DNA from: Myxocyprinus asiaticus
Taxonomy: Eukaryota > Chordata > Actinopteri > Cypriniformes > Catostomidae
Reading direction: 5' to 3'
NCBI RefSeq assembly: GCF_019703515.2
Contig: NC_059346.1
Location: forward strand, 52,102,001-52,166,000
DNA: 64,000 bases
Positions 22,801 to 33,315 of the stretch are shown in pieces. A model generated the notes under the pieces. It was not told the DNA's origin. It was given only the letters and a program-made list of their open reading frames with translations, and searched no databases. Both the position numbers and the translations under genes were made by a program. Every line of letters begins with the position of its first letter. The stretch's first letter is position 1.

Positions 22801-23859
22801 TTCCTAATTATATTTGGGATGTAAAACCATAGATTTCCTCTTGAACTATTAGAATTTTGAATCCATTTGACTTTGAGGATAATGTTGGATAATTCAAAAC
22901 GGAGTACAGTTAACCCACCTTGATTAAATTGATTTTTTTTATTGGAGGCTTATTCCTCCAAATGAAAATCTCACTTTTATTTACCCGGTTAATTGGGGAT
23001 TGAGGCCATCATCTTCGCTCATGGGTGCTCAGTACCAGGTATCACGTGACTGATCACTTGTCAATTGTAATAAATAGGGAAAACTAGAAATCAAGTTCAT
23101 GCTTTTAAGAGCCATTCATGACATACTTCCATTTTGAAATACTGCAGCCTGCTGGTTTCCAGTTAAAGGGGTTTTACATGCGCCATAGTTGCCTAGTTCC
23201 CGAAACGCCATTTAGAGTGTTTGAAAGATGATTTTTGAAGTACGGATCTTTTTAGAGATAAAATATTCTGAACATTAGTGTACAGATTCAAAATTCAGTG
23301 CAAAAAGAGTTTGAGCTTTAATTCAGCCCAAGCCGATCAAAGCAATGGCTGGTATATAGGCCAATCCAAGCGGAAGCAGTTGTGCTAGTCTATAAGAGCA
23401 TCCATTGCACGTTCATTACGGGAAAGGGGTGTGCAAGTACGCCATTAGCAAAATTGTTACCACATGTTGAACATTCCATTGCATAATACAAAACCATTTC
23501 AACATGGTCTCATTCAGAATCGGTCCTGTCAGACAAAGTGCCCCCCCACAGTCATGTAAACACTTGGTACTACTCACAAGAGCGCCTGCACAGTGCAAAC
23601 TTAGTGTAATTGGTGTTCTGCTGCCATCTAGTGGCATTAACGTAAAATCAAGAGCAGGTTTTATTAAAACGGATTTTATTTAGAATCTCTTTTTCCATTT
23701 CCAAAAATACATTAAAACGAACTTTAAAAGTGCCTTCATGGCATAGTCAACATTACTTTATAAATAACTTAAAGCATGACATTTAAATTAAGTTAACTAT
23801 TCATTGGCATGTGCCTGCATAGCTGCACAGCCATGCATAAATTCTGTTCCAAAATAAAT
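19806..23859. other. Gene-free stretch downstream of btg4
   Basis: I see no supported gene. At 20577 AACTACACTACCCATGATCC and at 20890 CAATGCTTCATGGGATTGTAG form part of an inverted-repeat element. On the minus strand, 20062 to 20250 gives an open frame with no family I recognise (see findings). Two tail-to-tail AATAAA candidates for btg4 lie near 23660 and 23675. Confidence 0.4.
23660..23680 (-). terminator. Candidate poly(A) signals of btg4
   Basis: On the minus strand AATAAA occurs at 23665 to 23660 and at 23680 to 23675, about 180 to 200 bases past the btg4 stop. Either could serve; there is no transcript evidence here. Confidence 0.45.
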
Positions 23860-24980
23860 TTAAGAGCGGTTCTTGCTGACCCAGTGGTATCGGTCCACCC
23901 TTGGACCAGAGAACGCATAGGAAGGCCTGTAGCTCTTGAAGCTCTTATGAGACTGGTATGGCCCACCAGAGGAGAGGTAGCCCTCAGCAGCATAAGGTTT
24001 CCGATTATTGTATGAAACCCAGCTCTGCATGGCGGGAGGTTGCCCAAATTCACTGGACTATAAAAAGGAAGTTCAGCAATTTAAAAAAAAAACCCACACA
24101 CACCAGCATTAAAGAAAATGTAAGCCCAATTAACACTTCTGGGCCTTGTTACCTGGTAGATACTATTGGGGTTGGACACCGTGGGGATGCATTTTGGCTC
24201 TGGAACCAAAAGACTGCTGCTGCCATTGCTGCTACTCATGCTGCAACTCATGCTGGTACTTATGCTGGTGTTGCCTCCCTCCTCATCAGAGGAGGTGCCC
24301 GAGTGGTAGTCTGATGAAGCCCTTTCCACTGCATTGTTTATCCTACGAGAGAACTCCCCATCTCTTTTCTGACTCTCCATTTGGGTCACACAAAATGGGG
24401 TCGACTTCTCACCATACCTATTGAAAAGCAAAGTCCCCTCTTTAAGTGTGAAAATACTGAAGTGTTAAGTCAGCATATCTGAGAACCAAACACCTATGAA
24501 TCTAGTTTCTAATAAGCACTTCCTAAGGACAGCTATACAAAGTCCAGCAAATTTAGCATTACCGGCATGCCACCTCTCCAGGATCAACCCAAATTGTCAT
24601 TTCCTTTGGTAACCCAAGATCTTCATAAATAATATCACTCTGGCAGCAAGCACGCTCAATAATTGGGTCCCTCATTTGAGCCCTGTTCACCCTTAGGCAC
24701 CTTAAAAAAAAAAAAAATTAAAAAAAAAAAAAACCCACACGTCTTAACTCACATAATCTTGATTTGAAGGACATTTGTGCAATTTAAGTTTGCATTAGGC
24801 TCCTTACCGATAAGCTTGCCCTTTGGATGGGTTTTCTGGGTACCAATGGCTTTTGTAATTTTCAAAGAGTACTGCAGTGAGTTCCACAGCAAATTTCTCT
24901 CTGCGAACACAATCCAGTTTACCATTTTTCTTTGCCAGCCTCGCAATGAAAAACACTGTTGCTGCAATCTCTTCTTTCAT
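23860..24980 (-). CDS. btg4: BTG4, BTG/Tob family anti-proliferative protein (CCR4-NOT adaptor)
   Basis: Four coding exons on the minus strand, 24980-24808, 24700-24563, 24417-24153 and 24057-23860, join with GT/AG sites and compatible phases into 257 codons plus stop. The start [15 protein letters not shown] was chosen over an upstream in-frame ATG (25001) because vertebrate BTG4 begins at that point. The BTG domain (about residues 1 to 115) shows box A ([20 protein letters not shown]) and box B ([20 protein letters not shown]). The tail has conserved RASSD and [19 protein letters not shown] segments and a Ser-rich insert ([18 protein letters not shown]) that makes it longer than human BTG4 (223 aa). 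In vertebrates BTG4 recruits the CCR4-NOT deadenylase to clear maternal mRNA after egg maturation. It lies head-to-head with mir-34b/c, as in mammals. Confidence 0.95.
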
Positions 24981-25001
24981 TTTTACAAATGAAAAAGTCA
25001 A

Positions 25002-26280
25002 CAGAGGACAAGTTGTTGCTCAACTGTTCTGGTTAAAAAGCTTAAAAGTATTATAAAACTACAACCCTATTTAAGATGCAAGCAAACTCTCTCTTTGTCA
25101 CCAAGCTGTTTTTTCAGTTTAAGTTATGCAAAGTCAAATTCTTATCAAGCCCCACAACTAAGAAATTCAAACTCTCAGAAGGTCACTCAGCTTTTTAATG
25201 TCTCAGGACATGCTAATCAGTAATTAGTTTGAGCAGGTGTTTCAAATTGTGGTAGGAACTAATGTAAAACTCACAAAATGAAGTGTTTAGTAATCACTAA
25301 AGTGCCCTCAAAAATGCATTACCCTAATTTTGAGTTATAGAATTTTTTTTACACAGAATTGAATGCCTTTTATTTAAAATCAGTCAGTTTTATTGAGCCA
25401 ACATAATTTAGTTGAAATAGGTCAAATTAATGTACTAAAGCAGTTTTACCTCAGCTTCATTGGGTTTGTCAGACTCGATTTACTATGGTTTATATAATGA
25501 ACTTTCTTATGTTGGTCCAACATATTTATATATTAATATATACATTTATTTATTAGTAGTATATATGCCATGTAGGCAAGGACCATGAACCTGTTGCACT
25601 GTCAATTTAACAGCAACTGCTTTTAAAGCTAAGCAGCAACCAAATTAAACTTATCACAAGTGAAAGTCCATCCTCAAACTGAGCACCATTCTTCACCAAT
25701 GGTAACCTCCAAAACTCCAGCACTTTTTTTAAATGTTAATATAACAGAACATTTAACATTAACAAATCCCCTCCTATTCTCATCTTGCTCAAAAATGCAT
25801 AAAATAAAATTTAATTTCAACAGTTGTTCTCCCTGTGCAGTCCCATGCAAAGCGTGCCAGGAAATGTAAATCCCCTGCACAGTTTCATTTATGTTACATT
25901 AACACTACAAAAATTATTCATGTAGTCCTAACTCAAAAGGATTAAGTAAACTTCCATTTTACAAACTGAAATGGATAGAATGCAATAAAATCAAGTTGTG
26001 ACAAAATGTTTTAGAATTGTGTTGCTTTAGTTCATTTTCACCCATAAATGCATACCTCGGGTCTTTAGTGACCTGGGTCCACATTACACCCCCTGTAACT
26101 CATCCAATTTCTTTTTTTTTAAGTTGTGCCCACACTTCTTTAGTATTTCTTAATCTTTCTCTTATAAATAGTGTAACACAAAAAAATGTAAAAATTGCAC
26201 ACAAAAAAATGTTAGCACCAAAAGTATAGGGTCTTTAAAGACCCTAGATATCAAAGAGTGTAGTTTTTTTAGTATTATTA
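25002..26280. other. Upstream region of btg4, no gene seen
   Basis: This AT-rich stretch should contain the btg4 promoter, but I find no TATA box or other site I would defend. The part from about 25320 to 26050 shares short motifs (CATTTAACATTAACAAATCC, CAGTCCCATGCAAAGCGTG) with about 39950 to 40220 (for example CAAGTCTCATGCATAGCATG), so it is probably a diverged repeat. Confidence 0.4.
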
Positions 26281-26283
26281 TTA

Positions 26284-29200
26284 GGGGCCAAGCACCGAAG
26301 GTGCTGTGGCACCTATTGTATCCGTTAGTATTATTATTTTTGTTCTGTCTGGTCAATGGCAGCCCTATGAACTGTACATAGGAAAATTATGAAATTTGGC
26401 ACACTAATAGATTTGGTCATGAATAGCCCCCATACCAAATTTCGGGTTTCTAGGACATACTCTATAGTGCCACCACCATGTAAAAAATTTACTTTTCTAT
26501 TTTGCATATCTTGTGAACCATTTGTCCTAGAAATACAATTATTTTTGCATCTGATTACACTCCTCCTCATAATTCTAATTAACCCCATACATTAAAACTC
26601 CGCCCATTACAGTGGCCACCATATTGAATTCTTTTATCATTTTTTTGCCAATCTTCCTTGAAATGTTGTCTGATTTGCCCAAACAATGGCTCAAAATAAT
26701 CTCCAGACCTTGCCGCACAGATTGATTAATACAGAATTTTGATTTTCACCTCAGTTGAAAAGTTAACACAAATTTAACAAGGTTGAAGTAAAAATGGATG
26801 TAAGGCTATATCTCGGCAACAGTTTGTTGTATCAAAATGAAACTTGGTATGCTTCATCAGGACCATGACCTGAGGGTACATGCAAAGTTTGGAGACAGCG
26901 CAACCTATGGGTCAAAAGATGTGAAAAAGTGCTAGTTTATTTTATATTAAAAAGTGCTATATGTCCCTTTGATTACCATTCACTTTGTGGTGCAGTGGAT
27001 GGAGCATGGTCTTATGGAATAGAAAGACACAGGTTTGAATTCATCCTGATGTGATATCAAATGTTGTGTGTGTTTGCTCTGTGTGTTGGTTCAGTGGTTT
27101 CCATGTTGGTGGTTATCAAAGCAAATTAAGAGTTTTACCTTCGTTGAAAAGTTACATGAAAACTAAGTTGATTATGATGAGTTCTAGGCTTGGCTGAGTT
27201 GCTCTAAGCTTTGTGGAATTTCAGCAATCCAGTGGCTTGTTCTTTGAACTGTGGACCAGAAAGTTCTAGGTTTGAATCCATCCTGGAGCAACTTGGCTTG
27301 TTCTGTATATCATATGTGCAGTGGTTGCCATGCTGTTGCTTGGCCCTATAACTGCTGCTTGCAGCTATATTTATTAATAATGATTTTCCTCCCCAGTGGG
27401 AGTCTATGGCAGCCCATAGAACCGTACATAAGAAAATTTTTACATTTAGCACACTGATAGGGGTGGTCATGAATAGCCCTCATACCAAATTTGGGGTCTC
27501 TAGGACATACTCTATAGCATCACCACCATGTCAAGAATTTTGTTTTCTTTTGTGCGTATCTTTTGAACCGTTTGTCCTAGAGACAAAATTCTTGTCTGAT
27601 TACTCTCCTCCTGATTATTCCAATTTACCCCTTACATTAAAACTATGCCCATTACAGTGACCACAATCTTGGATTATGTCATTCATCGTTTTTTCACTTC
27701 TGCTCCTTCAAACTTTGCCTGAATTGCAAAATAATCTCCAGACCGAGACGCACAGAATGAAGAATACAGAATTTGATATTTGACTTTGTTGAAAAGTTAT
27801 GCAAATACATACTGTAGTTAACAAGGTGGCTGTGAAAAAGGATTTGAGGCTGTATCTCTGCAATGCTGTGTCCTATCGAAACGGAACTCGGTATGCCTCA
27901 TGAGGACCATGGTCTGAGGGCACATGCAGAGTTTCACGTCAATGCCACCTATGGGTCAAGAATTGTGAAAAAAAAAAAAAACTTTTATTCTTGATCAGTT
28001 TGGAGATAGCGCCACCTAGTTAAAAAGATAACCCACACTTGTGTGTTGACTCTAACGTCAGGAAGTCTCTTTGCCATTCATTGGACATGTTAACTGAGTG
28101 GCTCAGTATGATGAAGCACTGATATATAAATCAAAAGGTTGTGAGTTTGATTCCCAGGTGGACTAGTGTTAGAGTTGCTGTCATATTGTACTGGAGATCT
28201 TTGTATTGTTTATTGAATAGTTGCAGGGCTTATCACAAATCATTTCTGTTTGAAGGTATACTTCTTGTTCTTCTTTTTCTTTGTCTTAGGGGGCTTTCAC
28301 ACTGGGGACGTTTGCTGCGGTCCGATTCTGAGTGCGATTGTTCCCGGTGCCCCCCGCAGCGTTGGTCTGGTTTCACACTCACTTGATTCTATTGAACCCC
28401 GGTCCATTTGCGTTCATCTTACGTCATCACAAACACACATGGTGAACACAACGTGACTCATCATACTTTTTATTTTATTTTATTTATTTTTTGTTATTTT
28501 GGTGCCACTATGCACATCAGAGTGAACGACAACTGCGTATATGTGCGCTTCATGGTGTAACTCATCAGATGTCCAGGGGAAGGCGGCTTGCTGCTGCTTG
28601 CAAATGCCGTTTTTTGAGGAGACAGCTGATTGCAAGGAATTCATTTGCATCTTTGTTTACACTGCACACTTACGCTCGTGTCCAATGTGAAGTTATCGCC
28701 ACAGTCATCTCCTATTATACCCTGTATTTATAACCTATAATAGTATTTATAAGGTGTATAGATAGATAGATAGACAGACAGTTATAGTGTAGTATGTCAC
28801 TGTGGTGTCATTACTTTTTTGGGACTTTCAGGAATGTGTGGATCCTTGTGTGTTGTCGAAACTAATGATGTCGTCATCGCCTAAAACGCATGCGCAGGTT
28901 ACTTTACTTCCTGAACGAGTGCGCACCTGAGTCCGAGTTGCTTTCACATTCACACGAATCGCGTTACAGTTCCATTGCAACCGAACACAGACCACCTCCT
29001 ACAGGTAGTCTCGGGTTCGGTACCGCGGTGCGCTTTCCGGTCCGTATGACAGCTTTCATATTACCAATTTTTCATGCTAACCGTGCTCTGTTTCGAACTA
29101 AACTGCCAGTATGAAAGCACCCTAATGTTGCTCTTCTGATATATTTGGGAGTGATATATTTTGATAGGACTGAGAAATTTGGAAACTGCATCACATGTAG

Positions 29201-30090
29201 TTCAAAAGAACATGGTCTGTTTAGCATGGTTATCATGCTACGATAGCTTAGCATGCTAATCGGTTAGCATGCTAACTGTTGGGTTTTCTGTTTTATAAGG
29301 CCATTTGATCACAAGCAACATTAGTTTAACATGCTAATCAGCTAGCATGCTAATTAGTTAAATTCTTTGACCATGTTCTTTCTGCTGTGTTTGATATCAA
29401 CCATTTTGGCTCTCCACCATTTTGAATACTTTTTTAATTCAAAACCTGCTGACTCTAAACTTGGTTTGTTTCATCAACACATGTGGCAATGTGGTCCAGC
29501 AGTAAGGTGCACCATATGTGTGTGCTTTGGAGATTGAAAGGTTGCTGGTTTGAACCAGCTTGGGGCAGATGGAAAAACCTCAAGTAATTGAAAAATACAT
29601 CATGACTGGTTTGTTCTTTCTTTCTGTTGTGTTTCATATTAGCCATATCAGCACACCACCATCTTAAATAATTTTTTTATTCAAAACCTGCTGACTCTCA
29701 TCTTGGTATGTCTCTTTAGCACCTGTGAATCTTTTCTATTTCTCTAACTTTTTTGGTGACTTGTGAAGTAGTGTGGGGTTGCTTTGTATGTCATATTCAT
29801 ACAATGTGTTGTGCTTATTATGGTGTAATGCTTGCCATATCGGAGATTTTGAATTTTGTTTACTGAATGGTTGCCTGGTTTTACCACAAGCAAATTTTTA
29901 TTTTCCCCTTTGTTGAAAAGTTACATGAATATAAAGTTGATCATGGTAACAGCTGTGCTCGGCTGTAATTCCACTAAGTTCAGAATGTCCCTTTGTTGAC
30001 TGGTAACTCTGTTTACCAGTCTTTGGGTTGTGTTTAGTGTTGTGCAGTGGTTGCCATGCTGGTGCTTGGCCCCATAATGGCTGCTTGCAG
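26284..30090. repeat. Composite repeat with inverted ends GGGGCCAAGCACC, partly duplicated
   Basis: The left end GGGGCCAAGCACCGAAGGTG at 26284 pairs with GGTGCTTGGCCCCATAATGG at about 30061. A related junction, TTGCTTGGCCCTATAACTGC, occurs near 27337, after which GGCAGCCCATAGAACCGTAC repeats the beginning (compare 26360), so at least two units are joined. Inside are four tRNA-like modules (see findings), GCTAGCATGCTAA-type short repeats near 29230 to 29355, and an independent MITE at 28289 to 29126. No long reading frame is present. Confidence 0.65.
28289..29126. repeat. MITE with CTTTCACACTG ends
   Basis: The left end GGGGGCTTTCACACTGGGGA and the right end GCCAGTATGAAAGCACCCTA are inverted complements. 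The interior contains GC-rich promoter-like words (TCCGATTCTGAGTGCG, GGTACCGCGGTGCGC) common in this fish repeat type. Flanks TTA and TAA do not form a clear direct duplication, so the superfamily (PIF/Harbinger or other) is left open. A short GATA/GACA microsatellite lies at about 28758. Confidence 0.65.
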
Positions 30091-30098
30091 TATATATA

Positions 30099-30634
30099 CA
30101 CTACCATTCAAAAGTTTGGGGTCACTTGCCTGAAAAGTTTCTCATAATCTTAAAACTTTTTGAACTGAAGGCGTATGCTTATGTTTGAAATTAGTTTTGT
30201 AGACAAATATATAATTGTGCCACCATATTAATATATTTAATTACAAAACTACAATTTTATAAAAAAATTAAAAAAAAGTTTTTGAAATTGATGACTTGGA
30301 CCAAATAATAAAGAAAACCATCAATAAGTGCCCAACATAGATGGGAACTCCTTCAATACTGTTTAAAAAGCATCCCAGGGTGATACCTCAAGAAGTTGGT
30401 TGAGAAAATGTCAAGAGTACATGTCTGCAAATTCTAGGCAAAGGGTGACTACTTTGAAGATGCTAAAACATAACACAGTTTTGATTTATTTTGGATTTTG
30501 TTTAGTCACAACATAATTCCCATATTTCCATTTATGTTATTCCATAGTTTTGCTGACTTTACTATTATTCTAAAATGTGAAAAAAAAAAAAAACACAGAA
30601 TGAGTAAGTGACCCTAAACTTTTGAACGGTAGTG
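30099..30634. repeat. Tc1/mariner-like MITE, 536 bp
   Basis: Ends CACTACCATTCAAAAGTTTG and CAAAAGTTTAGGGTCACTT-type complement (AAACTTTTGAACGGTAGTG at the right) with TA on both sides. It has no transposase. It abuts the end of the composite repeat at 30090. Confidence 0.75.
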
Positions 30635-30789
30635 TATATATTTTTGCACATCCATACATTTTTATGATTATTTCACATCTTTATATGTTTACTATCACAA
30701 GATATCTATTTCTTTGTTTGTTACAAGAGAAATTAGTACTATATTCATACAAATAAATACTATACCATGTTGATTTTCTGTGCAACAAT

Positions 30790-31418
30790 GGTGAATGACT
30801 TTCTTTCTTCTGCTGAACACAAATGAAGATTTTTATTAGAATATCTCAGCTCTGTTGGTCTATACAATGCAAGTGAATGGTGGCCAGAACTTTGAAGCTC
30901 CAAAAAGCACATAAAGGCAGCATAAAAGTAATCAATACGACTCCAGTGGTTTAATCAAGATCTTCAGAAGCGATATGATAGGTGTGTGTGTGAGAAACAG
31001 ATCAATATTTAAGACCTTTTTCACTATAAATTCTCCTTCCTGCCTGGTAGGTGGTGATATGCACAAAAAATGCGAATCAGCAAAAATAAAAGAAGAATGA
31101 AGTGAAAGTGAAAGTAGAGATTGATAATAAAAAAGGACTTAGATATTTATCTTTTTCTCACACACACTTATCATATCGCTTCAGAAGACATGGATTTAAC
31201 CACTGGAGTCTTATGAATTACTTTTATGCTGCCTTTATGTACTTTTGAAGCTTCAAAATTCTGGTCACCATTTGCTTGCATTGTATGGATCTACAGAGCT
31301 GAAATATTCTTCTAAAAATATTCATTTGTGTTCAGCAGTAGAAAGAAAGTCATACGCATCTTTGATGGCATGAGGGTGAGAAAACTGAATTTTTATTTTT
31401 GGGTGAACTATTCCTTTA
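30790..31418. repeat. MITE of the TTCACCCAAAAATGAAAA family
   Basis: Left arm GACTTTCTTTCTTCTGCTGA and right arm CAGCAGTAGAAAGAAAGTCA are inverted complements, and the right end is TTTTTGGGTGAACTATTCCT. Inner arms also pair (CATATCGCTTCAGAAG with CTTCAGAAGCGATATG). The left outer end is missing. Other copies are at 35415, 37990, 48333 and 63064. Confidence 0.7.
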
Positions 31419-31647
31419 GTAAACTGAACAAGTAGCAGAAATTAATTTTTTGGGTGTGCCTAGTTTGACAAAGTGGAATTTGTGTGACATGGTGGTTTGA
31501 GCTACCTAAAACTAAGGTTATAAAGGCTGTATGCCACCTCTTCATTAATTTGGATAAACATTGTGAGGCATTGTGGACTCCCCTTTACAATGCTGACCCA
31601 GAAGATACAATTATGTTTTTCTGTTAGTAATTACATTTATTAGTTAA

Positions 31648-31747
<100 letters not shown>

Positions 31748-32403
31748 AAAACACATATGTCTTGTTTTTTTATATATATATATAAAGACCTGTTAGGAAA
31801 CTATGTTTGGAAATGGGCAGCAGCAAGAACGTGATGAAACGAAAACTGTTTGTTTTTGCTTATTCCCTCTGGGCAAGCCTAGACCTGTCTTCACATGGAC
31901 TAAATGGTCTCTCTGGTAACCTAGTCCGGAGAACCATTGTCCACTATAAACACAGTTTATACATTGCCACTTCTCAGTGTTGACGTAGTAATGGGCCTCT
32001 TAGATACAGTGTTGTTGTCTCCAAGGCTCGTTACGCTTCACCTTTGTTTCCTTCAATCTGAAGAATGATAACAGGTAACGGCTGAGCAGTACTACACTTT
32101 AATCCTTAGATACTGTAGAACCATCATGGGTTATAATATTACAGATGCTTAATGCATTAGCCTACAGTGGCAGCCATAAACAAGAGTGGCATGGTCAACT
32201 GTAGCTTACGATTTGAGAAAACATAAATATCAAAGGGTTTGGGGGAATTACTGCAAACACAGTGTTAAATGCTAATGTACTACATCAACTAGAGGTTTTC
32301 CCTCTTTGCACAGAGAAACAGCGCCAGTGTGTGTTGCGGTGAGCGCCGTGTTTCGCGCTCTTGTGACTCCCGCCTGTGATGGCGCTGAATTTGAACATGC
32401 AGC

Positions 32404-32489
32404 TATAAATACAGATGGCGTGTGCTGGAATGCGAAGCAGAAAGAGATGACTCTTGAGAGCACGCAGAGCTACGGATGAGTGTCTACAG
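32404..32489 (+). promoter_or_regulatory. Candidate promoter and first exon of the mir-34b/c primary transcript
   Basis: TATAAATA at 32404 to 32411 is followed about 80 bases later by a good splice donor (CTACAG/GTGAGA at 32489/32490). The segment just upstream is richer in CpG than its surroundings (GTGAGCGCCGTGTTTCGCGC near 32339). It lies 450 bases upstream of mir-34b on the same strand. Its use as the microRNA promoter is inference from spacing. Confidence 0.4.
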
Positions 32490-32929
32490 GTGAGATTCAC
32501 CCTAAATGTTTGCTATGATGATTTCAGTCTGTTATGAAGTCAGTTAATCGCGAGCTAAAATTGCCTTGATTCTCTAAGAGGTGTTCGTTGAACCCCACCT
32601 GGAGTTGTGACGTCAGCAGGGTCGTAACGACCAAAGATGAGCACAAACCTGACGGTGCAGAAGCAGTTCGTCAGATGACTTCTCACTTTAAGGACTGTTG
32701 TTATTTATTTATTATTTCTTTATATTATTGTTTATTTTTGCTGCAGTAATCGGTGAATGTAAAACCAGTGGTTTCTCTTCTACACTGGTATGTATGTAAA
32801 CTGTATTATGTCATTTTTAGGCCTTATTTTTTTTTTTTTTTTTTTTTTTATTCCTGTAGGGCTACATACATCATGGCTCACTGAACTGGGGGGTATTAAG
32901 ACTGAAGTTGTATTTGCTGATATATTTTC

Positions 32930-33020
32930 CTGGGTTGGTTTGTAGGCAGTGTTGTTAGCTGATTGTTTAATGTAGGTTACAATCACTAACCATACTGCCA
33001 ACACAACGACCTACAAGGAA
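32930..33020 (+). ncRNA. mir34b: microRNA precursor mir-34b
   Basis: The 5' arm TAGGCAGTGTTGTTAGCTGA(TTG) at 32943 to 32965 carries the miR-34 seed GGCAGTG. The 3' arm CAATCACTAACCATACTGCC at 32980 to 32999 pairs with it across a short loop (TTTAATGTAGGTTA). miR-34b acts with miR-34c as a repressor of cell-cycle mRNAs and is needed for multiciliated cells; in mammals the pair is a p53 target. The pair sits between btg4 and hoatz in mammals, as here. Confidence 0.95.
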
Positions 33021-33229
33021 ACCCACTGAAAACAGAAAAAAAGCTGACAGAATTATTTTACCTGCTGTTCTGACAATGTATGTGAGTGTGACCATAAGGG
33101 CTAAATTATAACCTATTTGTATTATACAACTCAGATTTTTAAGATGCTTGACTGACATGATATTTATATTCATGTGGTTTCTACAGGAGACATTAAGATA
33201 AAATCATGACAGAAATGGACCCTGCCAGA

Positions 33230-33315
33230 CATACTGTGTTGTCATCAGGCAGTGTAGTTAGTTGATTACGATGTTTAGTAATCACTAACCTCACTACCAG
33301 GTGACGACCAGTTAA
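33230..33315 (+). ncRNA. mir34c: microRNA precursor mir-34c
   Basis: The 5' arm AGGCAGTGTAGTTAGTTGAT(TAC) at 33247 to 33269 has the miR-34 seed. The 3' arm AATCACTAACCTCACTACCA at 33280 to 33299 is its partner across a ten-base loop (GATGTTTAGT). It lies about 300 bases downstream of mir-34b on the same strand, so one primary transcript probably yields both. Confidence 0.95.

Noticed and set aside
28141..28456. Frames rich in Leu/Phe or Cys/Pro suggesting a membrane protein
   Set aside because: They run across the border of a composite repeat and a MITE and would not survive in other copies.
32385..32400. p53 half-site-like GAACATGCAG upstream of mir-34b/c
   Set aside because: Only eight of ten positions fit the half-site and no second half-site lies beside it. 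The known p53 control of mammalian mir-34b/c is not enough to call it.
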